Both the position numbers and the translations under genes were made by a program. Shown here piece by piece: positions 8,306-16,057 of a stretch of DNA of 64,000 nt; within the stretch, counting starts at the first letter, position 1, and the number at the start of each line of letters is the position of its first letter. The DNA is from Microbacterium sp. ET2 (GTDB lineage Bacteria; Actinomycetota; Actinomycetes; Actinomycetales; Microbacteriaceae): contig NZ_CP128170.1 of NCBI RefSeq assembly GCF_030347395.1, positions 3,410,001 to 3,474,000 on the forward strand. The letters run 5' to 3'. The notes under the pieces are model-generated. The model was not told the origin of the DNA, searched no databases, and was given only the letters and a program-made list of their open reading frames with translations.

Positions 8306-9097
8306 TCAGGACGCGTGGCGGGCCGCGAGAGGGAGCGCGACGTCGGCGCGATCCGTGACGAGTCCATCCACGCCGGCAAGGAGGAGCCGCTCCATGTCGG
8401 AGGGATCGTTCACCGTCCAGACGTGGACCTCGACGCCGTGCCGATGGGCGTTCTCGATGAGGCGCGGAGTGACGATCGGTACGCGACCGCGTCGCTCGGG
8501 CACCTGAAGGGCATCGACGTCGGAGAGGAGTCGCGAGACGGCCCGGCGGACCCGAAACCCTGACGCGAGCAGGAGACGGGTGATGGTCTGTGTGCCGGCC
8601 GAGGTCGCCGGTCGGATCGGGGCGCCGGCATCCGCGGCCGCTGCAAGGGCGGCGCGGCGACGTTCGTCCGAGAAGCTCGTCAGAAGCACACGATCGGCGT
8701 ACGGTGCGACGGCGCGACCGACCGCTTCCGCGGCTGCGGGCGCCTTGACGTCGAGGTTGAATCGCACCGTGGGGAACGACTCCAGGGCCTGATCGAGGGT
8801 GAGCAGACCCCCCAGCCCGGCCATGAGCTCTGACAGCTCAGCAAGCGTCACGGCGGCGATCGCGCGTGGATCACCCGCAATGCGCTGCAGATCGTCGTCG
8901 TGGAAGAGCACCACTTCGCCGTCGAGCGTCACGTGACAATCGGACTCGACATAGGTTGCTCCCGCGGCGTGCGCGGCCGCGACGGCGGCGAAGGAATTCT
9001 CGACGAGATCCGTGGATCCCTCGGGCACGAGTCCGCGGTGGGCGAGCACGCGAGGCGCATCCGACGCCTGGAACCACGGATGCTGCGGGTCAGGCAG
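8306..9097 (-). CDS. Glycerophosphodiester phosphodiesterase family protein
   Basis: About 263 residues. VLAHRGLVPEGSTDLVENS near the N-terminus, then ESDCHVTLDGEVVLFHDDDLQRI and a C-terminal VEVHVWTVNDPSDMERLLLAGVDGLVTDR define the GDPD TIM barrel. The H-R, E-N, E-D and H-D metal and catalytic residues are all present. It hydrolyses glycerophosphodiesters to glycerol-3-phosphate and an alcohol. The start is uncertain. The frame extends upstream but becomes Arg/Pro-rich low complexity where it overlaps the SPFH gene. A CTG at 9097, after a GAGGGCGAGGG purine run, gives the natural N-terminus; GTG at 9160 is the nearest standard start. Confidence 0.82.
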   Translation of the reverse strand: MPDPQHPWFQASDAPRVLAHRGLVPEGSTDLVENSFAAVAAAHAAGATYVESDCHVTLDGEVVLFHDDDLQRIAGDPRAIAAVTLAELSELMAGLGGLLTLDQALESFPTVRFNLDVKAPAAAEAVGRAVAPYADRVLLTSFSDERRRAALAAAADAGAPIRPATSAGTQTITRLLLASGFRVRRAVSRLLSDVDALQVPERRGRVPIVTPRLIENAHRHGVEVHVWTVNDPSDMERLLLAGVDGLVTDRADVALPLAARHAS

Positions 9098-10226
9098 GGT
9101 CGCCCTCGCCCTCGGTCGGGGTCGGGCTCGGGGCCGGGCGCGGGGCGGTGCCGTCGCCACGGACCGCACCCGGTGTGGTGGACCGGGCCTCGTTGGCGAT
9201 GGCATCCGCGTCCGATGCCGCCTCGCGCGCAGCCGCCACGGCGGCATCCGACGCGGCCGAGTACTCGGCACGGCGTGCCGCCGTCGCGGGGCGCCGCGCA
9301 CTGCCGGGCGTCGTCGTCGGTCCGCCTTCGTCGCGCCCGCCGAGCGCGTTGCCGATGCCCTTGAGCGCCTCGGTCAGTTCGCTCGGGATGATCCAGAGCT
9401 TGTTCGACGGGCTCTCGCTGATCTTGGGCAGGGTCTGCAGGTACTGGTAGGCCAGCAGCTTGTCGTCCGGCTCACCCGCGTGGATGGCGCCGAAGACCAT
9501 CTCAATGGCTTCCGCCTCGCCCTGCGCGCGCAGCACCGCCGCCTGCTTGTCTCCCTCGGCGCGGAGGATCTCGGCCTGGCGCCGACCCTCGGCCTCGAGG
9601 ATCTGAGACTGCTTCGTGCCCTCCGCGGTCAGGATCGCGGCGCGCCGGTCGCGCTCGGCGCGCATCTGCTTCTCCATCGAGTCCTGGATCGAGGTCGGCG
9701 GGTCGATGGCCTTCAGCTCGACGCGCGACACCCGCAGGCCCCACTTGCCGGTGGCCTCGTCGAGCACCACGCGGAGCTGGCCGTTGATGTTGTCACGGCT
9801 CGTGAGCGCCTCTTCGAGGTTGAGCCCACCGACCACGTTGCGAAGCGTCGTGGTCGTCAACTGCTCCACCGCGCTGAGGTAGTTGGCGATCTCGTAGGTC
9901 GCCGCGCGGGCGTCGTTCACCTGGAAGTACACGACGGTGTCGATCGACACCACCAGGTTGTCCTCGGTGATGACCGGCTGCGGCGGAAAGGACACCACCT
10001 GTTCGCGCATGTCGACCAGCGGGCGGAGCCGATCGACGAACGGGACGAGGATGTTCAGCCCGGGCGAAAGCGTCCGCTGATATCGCCCGAGTCGCTCGAC
10101 GATCCCGGCGTAAGCCTGCGGGATGATCCGGATCGAACGGAACAGCACCACCACCACGAAGATCGCCAGGACGACGAGCAGGACGATGACGAAGATCTGG
10201 CCGATGAAGGCGCCGGGGTCGATCAC
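9090..10226 (-). CDS. SPFH/band 7 membrane protein
   Basis: 378 residues. One N-terminal membrane helix (residues ~8-30) is followed by the SPFH domain (IRIIPQAYAGIVERLGRYQ... with LVPFVDR), a long helical repeat region of the ILxAEGxxQ type (AAILTAEGTKQSQILEAEGRR) and a flexible Ala/Pro/Thr tail. Members (stomatin/QmcA type) form oligomeric rings on membranes and commonly pair with NfeD proteins. Here the GTG start overlaps the stop of an nfeD-like gene by GTGA, so the two are cotranslated. Confidence 0.88.
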   Translation of the reverse strand: MIDPGAFIGQIFVIVLLVVLAIFVVVVLFRSIRIIPQAYAGIVERLGRYQRTLSPGLNILVPFVDRLRPLVDMREQVVSFPPQPVITEDNLVVSIDTVVYFQVNDARAATYEIANYLSAVEQLTTTTLRNVVGGLNLEEALTSRDNINGQLRVVLDEATGKWGLRVSRVELKAIDPPTSIQDSMEKQMRAERDRRAAILTAEGTKQSQILEAEGRRQAEILRAEGDKQAAVLRAQGEAEAIEMVFGAIHAGEPDDKLLAYQYLQTLPKISESPSNKLWIIPSELTEALKGIGNALGGRDEGGPTTTPGSARRPATAARRAEYSAASDAAVAAAREAASDADAIANEARSTTPGAVRGDGTAPRPAPSPTPTEGEGDPA

Positions 10227-10717
10227 GGGGTGCTTCCTTCCGTTGAGGCGGGAGTGGCGGGCGCGGCGGGGCTGACCTCGACGGTGGCACCCAGAACGCG
10301 GTCGACGGTGACGCGCACGCCGACACCGGCGTTCACGGCACCGGCGGCCAGGCGAGCAGTCCAGGTCTCACCGTTGTCCAGGCGCACGGAGCCCCCCTCG
10401 CCGTCGACGAATGCGGCGACGACCCGTCCGCCCATGCCGTAGAGGGCATCGACGTTGGTCCTCGCCGGTTCGCCGCGATGGAGGAGCTTCAGCAGCAACG
10501 GCCGGATGGTGAACAGCAGAAGGGCCGAGATCGCTGCGGCCGCGGCGATCTGCAGCCACCACGGGCCACCGAGAAGGTTCACGCCGAGGCCGCCGATGAG
10601 GCTCCCGGCGCCGATCATGAGGAAGGTGAACTCGAGCGTGAGCAGCTCGATGATGATGAAGACCCCCGCGAGCACCAACCACACGATCCAGAGGTATTGC
10701 GTGAGATCCGGCAGCAT
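10223..10717 (-). CDS. NfeD family membrane protein
   Basis: 164 residues. Three or four hydrophobic segments in the first ~85 residues are followed by a C-terminal OB-like NfeD domain (GMGGRVVAAFVDGEGGSVRLDNGETWTAR...VGVRVTVDRVLGATVEV). This is the short, protease-less NfeD type that partners SPFH proteins. The ATG start has a strong GAGGAGG ribosome site, and the downstream SPFH gene overlaps by four bases. The upstream gap to the SDR gene (10718-10845) is the divergent promoter region. Confidence 0.85.
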   Translation of the reverse strand: MLPDLTQYLWIVWLVLAGVFIIIELLTLEFTFLMIGAGSLIGGLGVNLLGGPWWLQIAAAAAISALLLFTIRPLLLKLLHRGEPARTNVDALYGMGGRVVAAFVDGEGGSVRLDNGETWTARLAAGAVNAGVGVRVTVDRVLGATVEVSPAAPATPASTEGSTP

Positions 10718-10845
10718 CGCGGCTCCTCCTCGGCCTTGACCGCCACCCTAACACCGCAGTCGGAGGGGTCGGCGTTGATAGGGTTCAGGGGGCCGGACGG
10801 CCTTGCCGCGGCATCCGCGGTGCGTCATCACAGGAGTCGCCACAT

Positions 10846-11610
10846 ATGTCTCAGACCCTTGCTCCCGGATCGCTGGCAGGCAAGACCGCCCTCGTGACGG
10901 GATCCTCCCGTGGCATCGGGGCCGACACCGCCCGCTATCTCGCCGAAGCCGGAGCCGATGTCGTGATCAATTACCGCAACAAGGCGCCGCGGGCCGAGAA
11001 GCTCGCCGCGCAGCTGCGCGACCTCGGTGTGCGGGTGCTCGTGGTCGGAGCCGATCTCACCGACCCTGCCTCCGTGCAGGCGATGTTCGCCGAGGTCGAG
11101 CGCGAGTTCGGCCGGCTGGATGTCCTGGTGCTCAATGCCTCGGGCGGCATGGAGGCCGGCATGGCGGAAGACTATGCGCTCCGCCTCAACCGCGATGCCC
11201 AGGTGTCGGTCCTGGAGACCGCGATGCCCCTCCTCGGTGCGGGCGCCCGTGTCGTCTTCGTCACCAGCCATCAGGCGCACTTCATCCGCACGACGCCGAC
11301 CATGCCCGAGTACGAGCCGGTCGCGCTGTCCAAGCGCGCGGGCGAGGACGCCCTGCGGGAGCGCATCCCGCTGCTCACGGAGCGCGGCGTGGAGTTCGTC
11401 GTCGTGTCCGGCGACATGATCGAGGGCACCATCACGGCCACGCTCCTCGAGCGGGCGAACCCCGGGGCGATCGCCTCGCGACGCGAGTCAGCGGGACGGC
11501 TCTACAACGTCTCGGAGTTCGCTGCAGAGGTGGCCCGGGCTGCCGTCGATCCGATCCCCGACGACAACACCCGGCTCGTCGGCGACACCGGGTCGTTCGC
11601 GGGGGAGTGA
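10846..11610 (+). CDS. Short-chain dehydrogenase/reductase family protein with altered active site
   Basis: 254 residues with a Rossmann fold. TGSSRGIG near residue 19 is the cofactor loop and ADLTDPASV is present, while NASGG replaces the usual NAG motif. Ser141 is kept (VTSHQ). The YxxxK motif is altered: Lys163 is present in VALSK, but Val159 occupies the Tyr position and the nearest Tyr is residue 156. The protein may therefore be a non-classical reductase or a binding protein. AGGAG precedes the ATG. The S9 peptidase gene follows after three bases. Confidence 0.8.
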   Translation: MSQTLAPGSLAGKTALVTGSSRGIGADTARYLAEAGADVVINYRNKAPRAEKLAAQLRDLGVRVLVVGADLTDPASVQAMFAEVEREFGRLDVLVLNASGGMEAGMAEDYALRLNRDAQVSVLETAMPLLGAGARVVFVTSHQAHFIRTTPTMPEYEPVALSKRAGEDALRERIPLLTERGVEFVVVSGDMIEGTITATLLERANPGAIASRRESAGRLYNVSEFAAEVARAAVDPIPDDNTRLVGDTGSFAGE

Positions 11611-11613
11611 GTC

Positions 11614-13593
11614 GTGGGCCCCACCGACATCCAGAAGCTTCTCGGGGTCGGGCGGCCCGCGCTCTCGTCCCGCGGCGAGTTCGCGGTCTTCTCCGTCAGT
11701 CGCCCCGACCTTCCCGCCAACAGGATGGTGGGCCAGCTGTGGCGGATCGATCTGCCGGACGGTGCTCCTCGCCGGCTCACCCGCGGAGTCCTCGACACCG
11801 CCCCGGCGCTTTCGCCCGACGACACGCGTGTGGCGTTCCTGCGGCCCGATGCCCGCGGTCGCTCACAGGTGTTCGTGATCGCCGCACCCGGTGGTGAGCC
11901 GGTACAGGCCACCGACGCCCCGCTCGGGGTCGGCGAGGTCGTCTGGACGCAGGACGGGCGCTCGTTGGTCTATACCGCCCGGATGCCCGAGGTGGGGCGA
12001 TACGGCACGGTGGAAGGACTGGGTGCCACGGCCGAAGCTCCCCGCCGGATCACCGGAGTCCGCTGGAACGCCAACGGTCTCGGCTACCTCGCCGACCGGC
12101 CCGCGCAGATCTTCGTGATCGCGGCGCCCGAGGTCGACAGCGAGCCGTTCTACGAGCCCGCACCCGCCGTGCGCGACGATGACGAGGCACCGCGCCGGAC
12201 CGTGATCGGCGCGACCCCGCGTGCGCTCACGGAGGGTCAGCTCAGCTGGTCGACCCTCGCGGTGGCAGGCGAGGAGGTGCTGGCCGTTCCCGATCTGATC
12301 GAAGCCGACCGTCGGGACCTGCGCACCCCGATCGTTGCGCATCACCTCGACGGCTCCGGCCGCCGCGAGGCTCTCGGAACCGGTGCGAACCTGTCGGTGA
12401 CGGGCCTCGCCGTCGCGGACGACGGCGCCGTGGCCGCCCTGGCCTCCGACGTGGGGACCTCGGGGACGGACTTCGTGGCCCCCGGCACGGCGCTGTACGT
12501 GATCGGCGAGGGGGAGGCCCGCGTCCTCACGGATCCCGAGACGATCGATCTCGGCGAGGTCGGAAGCCACGTCACCCCCATCGGCGACGACTTCCTCGTG
12601 CAGGATCGGCGCCGGGGACGCGTCCGGCTCCTTCGGGTCGCGCGCGACGGGTCGGCCGCCACGGTCATCGGCGGCGACCGCGAGGTGCTCGGTCACGCGG
12701 CATCCGGTTCGACCGTGGTCGCCGCGGTCGCCACGCCGGACTCGTTCGGCGAGATGGTCCTGGCCGGAGCCGGCGAACCTCGGATGCTGACCGCGTTCGG
12801 CGCGGCCGCTGCCGCGACGGGAATAGTGGAACCGCGCGAGCTCACCGTCCGCGGACGGGACGGCTACCCGGTGCACGGCTGGGTCGCCCGGCCCGCCGGG
12901 GACGGGCCGTTCCCCGTCATCCTGCAGATCCACGGCGGGCCGTACGCCAGCTACGGCATCCATCTCTTCGACGAGACCCAGGTCCTCGTCGACGCGGGCT
13001 ACGCGGTGGTCTACTGCAACCCGCGGGGATCGGCCGGGTACGGCCGCGCGCACGGGCGCGCCATCCGGCAGGCGATGGGCACGCTCGACCATCACGACGT
13101 CATCGACTTCCTCGACGGCGCGCTGGAGTCCGACACCACCCTCGATCCGCGTCGGCTGGGCATCATGGGTGGCTCGTACGGCGGTTACCTCACCGCGTGG
13201 ATCATCGCGCACGACCACAGATTCCGCGGAGCGATCGTCGAGCGCGGGTTCCTCGAGCCGACGTCATTCCAGGGGACGAGCGACATCGGCTCGTTCTTCG
13301 GCGACGAATACGTCGGGGTCGACCCCGAGCGCATCGCCGCGCAGAGTCCGATGGCGGTCGTCGGGCAGGTGCGCACGCCCACCCTCGTGATGCACGCCGA
13401 GGCCGACCACCGATGCCCGCTGGAGCAGGCGACGCGCTACTACTCGGCGCTCACCCGGGCGGGGGTCCCGAGTGAGATGCTGATCTTCCCCGGCGAGAAC
13501 CACGAACTCACTCGGAGCGGCCAGCCCCGGCATCGCGTCGAACGCTTCGTCGCGGTGACGCAGTGGTGGGCGCGCCACCTGCCGATCGACTGA
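11614..13593 (+). CDS. S9 family peptidase (prolyl oligopeptidase/acylaminoacyl peptidase type)
   Basis: 659 residues. The first ~400 residues form a beta-propeller with repeated WD40/TolB-like blades (LSPDDTRVAFLRPDARGRSQVFVI and similar). The last ~250 residues are an alpha/beta-hydrolase domain. The catalytic triad is S521 in GGSYGG, D598 in HAEADHRCP and H630 in GENHELT. Enzymes of this family cleave short peptides in the cytoplasm. No signal peptide is seen. The GTG start has a GGGGGAG ribosome site, and the gene probably shares an mRNA with the SDR gene. Confidence 0.9.
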   Translation: MGPTDIQKLLGVGRPALSSRGEFAVFSVSRPDLPANRMVGQLWRIDLPDGAPRRLTRGVLDTAPALSPDDTRVAFLRPDARGRSQVFVIAAPGGEPVQATDAPLGVGEVVWTQDGRSLVYTARMPEVGRYGTVEGLGATAEAPRRITGVRWNANGLGYLADRPAQIFVIAAPEVDSEPFYEPAPAVRDDDEAPRRTVIGATPRALTEGQLSWSTLAVAGEEVLAVPDLIEADRRDLRTPIVAHHLDGSGRREALGTGANLSVTGLAVADDGAVAALASDVGTSGTDFVAPGTALYVIGEGEARVLTDPETIDLGEVGSHVTPIGDDFLVQDRRRGRVRLLRVARDGSAATVIGGDREVLGHAASGSTVVAAVATPDSFGEMVLAGAGEPRMLTAFGAAAAATGIVEPRELTVRGRDGYPVHGWVARPAGDGPFPVILQIHGGPYASYGIHLFDETQVLVDAGYAVVYCNPRGSAGYGRAHGRAIRQAMGTLDHHDVIDFLDGALESDTTLDPRRLGIMGGSYGGYLTAWIIAHDHRFRGAIVERGFLEPTSFQGTSDIGSFFGDEYVGVDPERIAAQSPMAVVGQVRTPTLVMHAEADHRCPLEQATRYYSALTRAGVPSEMLIFPGENHELTRSGQPRHRVERFVAVTQWWARHLPID

Positions 13594-13597
13594 ACGG

Positions 13598-13620
13598 GCC
13601 GGACCTCCGACGCGTCCGGC
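13598..13620. terminator. Bidirectional terminator hairpin
   Basis: GCCGGAC and GTCCGGC form a perfect 7-bp stem with a 9-base loop in the 27-base gap between two convergent genes. It can serve both strands; neither side has a clear T-run. Confidence 0.5.
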
Positions 13621-14172
13621 TCAGGCGCGGCCGAAGCGGAGGGCGCGGACGATCTGGATGATCCCGAGGATCACCAGGGAGATGCCGAAGAACAGCCAGA
13701 CGATGAGGGCGCCCCAGATGGGCGCGAACATCACCACGACACCGGCGACGATGCTGATGATCGCGAAGAAGATGGTCCATCCCTTCGACGACGTGTCCGA
13801 CAGGGTGGACAGCGACACGATCCCCTCGACCACCCAGGTGATGCCGATCATGAGGCCGACCAGAAGAAGCAGCCAGTCGGTGGCCGCACCGAAGTTGAGG
13901 AAAGCCACGACGCCGGCGATGACGAACAGCACGCCGAGCACGATGTAGCCGATCCGCGACCAGCCGCCACGCTCACGCGAGAACGCACCGAGGCCGATGT
14001 AGACCAGTCCGGCGATGATGGCGTAGATGGCGAGCAGGAAGGTGACGACGCCGAACGCCTTCTGCGGCCAGATGAGGATGAGCAGACCGAAGATCAGCGC
14101 GATCGCGCCGACCACGCCCAGGGCGACCCGGACGGTGTTGGTGAGGGACTTCTCCGCGCTGCCGGTGGACAT
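13621..14172 (-). CDS. HdeD family (DUF308) membrane protein
   Basis: 183 residues with six regularly spaced hydrophobic helices, arranged as the short paired helices typical of DUF308/HdeD (ALGVVGAIALIFGLLILIWP, then VVTFLLAIYAIIAGLVYIGLG, and similar). E. coli HdeD is an acid-resistance membrane protein; the role in actinobacteria is unknown. The ATG is preceded by AGAAAGGG. A TACAGT -10 box (14215-14220) and a small GAGAG/CTCTC hairpin lie in its leader. Confidence 0.82.
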   Translation of the reverse strand: MSTGSAEKSLTNTVRVALGVVGAIALIFGLLILIWPQKAFGVVTFLLAIYAIIAGLVYIGLGAFSRERGGWSRIGYIVLGVLFVIAGVVAFLNFGAATDWLLLLVGLMIGITWVVEGIVSLSTLSDTSSKGWTIFFAIISIVAGVVVMFAPIWGALIVWLFFGISLVILGIIQIVRALRFGRA

Positions 14173-14214
14173 GACCGAACCCTTTCTGAGCGTTACCTGA
14201 GAGACTGCGCTCTC

Positions 14215-14220
14215 ACTGTA
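14215..14220 (-). promoter_or_regulatory. -10 box of the HdeD-like gene
   Basis: TACAGT on the minus strand lies about 43 bases before the start. The transcript would carry a short leader with a GAGAG/CTCTC stem (14199-14214). Confidence 0.4.
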
Positions 14221-14281
14221 GACCCGAGAGGGGCTCAGGGGAACGCCGACAGGCCGTCGGGTACGGGGCTCGCGGTGGTGC

Positions 14282-15307
14282 TCAGGCCAGGCCGGTCGCG
14301 GCCAGATAGCGCGCCTTGTGGCCGGTGCGGATGCCGGTGACGCTCGGCTTGTTCTCGTAGACGCCGGCTCCCCAGTTGCCCTCGACCAGCACCGGACCGG
14401 TGGGGGTCACCACGATGTCCCATCCCACGTACTGCACCTGAGGGACGACGCGAGCGACACGGTCGACGAACGCGACCACCTCGGCCATCATCGGCAGCGA
14501 GAAATCCGCGATCCGGAATCCGGATTCGGGATGGGTGATGTGCACGTGACCGTGGGAGTCGTAGCCGGGACCGACGGCGCGACCGTCGTCGTCGAGCATC
14601 GTGTAGAAGCCGCCGAACGACATCTGGTCGCTGACGGCGCCGCGGCCGAACTTCTGCGCCACGGCCAGGATGTGGGTGCGCTCTCCGTCGAAGAACGCCG
14701 TCACACGCGTGGTGTTGACCGTCCCCGGGCAGACCGCGGCGAGGTCGGGATGCTGCACGATGACCTCCTCGATGAGGAGCTCGCCCCGGTCGCGAAGACC
14801 GCGGTGGAACGTCGTCCAATCGTCGATGTCTGCGGCGTGGTAGCGGTGCACGCCGGTCCCGGCCTGCCCGATCGGCTCCTTGGTCACGATGGTGCCGTGA
14901 CGCTCGGTGAAGGCCTGGACCTCGTCGGCGTTGTCGGACTCCACGACCATCCACTCACGGTGCAGGTGCTCGGAGAAGGCGCGATCGAACTCGATCTTGT
15001 CCTGGAACAGGTGGCGATGGTCGGGATGGTCGAAGCGCTGCGACAGCTGATTGGAGAATGGGTGCGTCATGAACGTCGCCCGCTCACGACGGGTCAGGAT
15101 CGCGAAGTCGTAGTCGATGTAGTCCTGGAAGCCCACCTGGCGGAACCCTGCGGAGTAGAGCATGTCCACGACGACCGCGGGCGTCCACTTGCCGTGCTGT
15201 GCGGCGGTCTCCTTCGCACGCTCCCACACCGAGCCCACGTTGACCCTGCGCGCACGGTAGGCGAGGTAGCGAAGGCGGGACGAGAGGCCGAGACCGGTCG
15301 ATGGCAT
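14282..15307 (-). CDS. ATP-grasp enzyme (sugar-transfer-associated ATP-grasp type)
   Basis: 341 residues from the ATG at 15307, preceded by a GGAAG ribosome site; the frame stays open upstream, but without conserved sequence. The middle holds an ATP-grasp fold: TKEPIGQAGTGVHRY (nucleotide loop), ELLIEEVIVQHPDL, then a metal-binding end VGWDIVVTPTGPVLVEGNWGAG. ATP-grasp enzymes ligate a carboxylate to an amine or thiol through an acyl-phosphate. This subgroup is often found with glycan-synthesis genes, and its substrate is unknown. It is divergent from the two-gene alanine racemase locus, with 45 bases between the starts, which hints at a cell-wall or amino-acid ligation role by context only. 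Confidence 0.78.
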   Translation of the reverse strand: MPSTGLGLSSRLRYLAYRARRVNVGSVWERAKETAAQHGKWTPAVVVDMLYSAGFRQVGFQDYIDYDFAILTRRERATFMTHPFSNQLSQRFDHPDHRHLFQDKIEFDRAFSEHLHREWMVVESDNADEVQAFTERHGTIVTKEPIGQAGTGVHRYHAADIDDWTTFHRGLRDRGELLIEEVIVQHPDLAAVCPGTVNTTRVTAFFDGERTHILAVAQKFGRGAVSDQMSFGGFYTMLDDDGRAVGPGYDSHGHVHITHPESGFRIADFSLPMMAEVVAFVDRVARVVPQVQYVGWDIVVTPTGPVLVEGNWGAGVYENKPSVTGIRTGHKARYLAATGLA

Positions 15308-15340
15308 GGGGACTTCCGAGTCGGGGACGACGGACCCGGA

Positions 15341-15346
15341 TAGTCT
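15341..15346 (+). promoter_or_regulatory. -10 box of the alanine racemase locus (leaderless)
   Basis: TAGTCT ends six bases before the GTG at 15353, consistent with a leaderless mRNA for both racemase-like genes. Confidence 0.5.
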
Positions 15347-15352
15347 AGAGGG

Positions 15353-16057
15353 GTGATGTCGGTGGATCCTCTGCGTCCGTCTGCCGAGTCCTCCCGGGGT
15401 GCCGCCGCTCCCGTCGCGGCGCCGCTGGATCCTCGACCCGTCGCCCTCATCCGGCTCGCCGCTCTCGCGCAGAATCTCCGTGACGCCCGTGAAGCGGGTT
15501 TCGCCGTCGTCGATCGCGACGTCCTGAGTGCCGACGCCTGGGGTCACGGAGCCGGCATCGTCGAGCGTGCGGTGTCTTCGGCGGGCATGGCGTGGGCGGA
15601 CAGCGGGAGAGCCGGGGCGCTCGGGGGCGCCCGGCTGTTCGGCCTTCCGGGGTCGTCCGGACGGCCTGTCATGACGCTCACGGGCCGGGTGATCATGACG
15701 AAGCTGCTGCGCCGTGGGGAGGGCGTGTCCTACGGATACACCTTCCGGGCCCCCTCCGACACGACGATCGCCCTGGTGCGCGGCGGTTACGGGCAGGGCA
15801 TCGTGCGCCGACTGGGCAACCGGGTGGCCGTCCGCGTCGAGGGGCGCGACGCGCCCGTCGTCGGCCGGGTGGCGATGGATGTCTGCGTGGTCGATCTCGG
15901 GCCGCGGGGAACCGTCTCGCCGGGAGCTCCGGCGGTGTTCTTCGGCGATCCCGATCAGGGAGAGCCGGCGCTGGGGTCGTGGACGGCCGCGACGGGACTG
16001 AGCGCCGACGAGATCGTCGCGATCGTCGGTGTCGCGGCTCGTCGGGAGACGTCGTGA
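15353..16057 (+). CDS. Alanine racemase C-terminal-domain protein (N-terminal barrel reduced)
   Basis: 234 residues. The N-terminal ~110 residues keep only traces of the racemase barrel. DAWGHG recalls the DAYGHG motif, but the PLP lysine of VVKANAYGHG is gone (VVDRD instead). The C-terminal ~125 residues are a good alanine racemase C-terminal domain, with the catalytic Tyr in VSYG (Y127), GGYGQGI in place of GYADG, and the conserved Met-Asp pair (M175-D176) in VVGRVAMDVCVVDLG. It cannot be a racemase alone, because it lacks the PLP site. The next gene overlaps by GTGA and has the opposite defect. A GTG at 15353 or ATG at 15356 can start it. Confidence 0.78.
   Translation: MMSVDPLRPSAESSRGAAAPVAAPLDPRPVALIRLAALAQNLRDAREAGFAVVDRDVLSADAWGHGAGIVERAVSSAGMAWADSGRAGALGGARLFGLPGSSGRPVMTLTGRVIMTKLLRRGEGVSYGYTFRAPSDTTIALVRGGYGQGIVRRLGNRVAVRVEGRDAPVVGRVAMDVCVVDLGPRGTVSPGAPAVFFGDPDQGEPALGSWTAATGLSADEIVAIVGVAARRETS

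Noticed and set aside
14235..14954. 239-codon minus-strand frame overlapping the ATP-grasp gene
   Set aside because: Arg-rich shadow of the ATP-grasp gene in another frame of the same strand.
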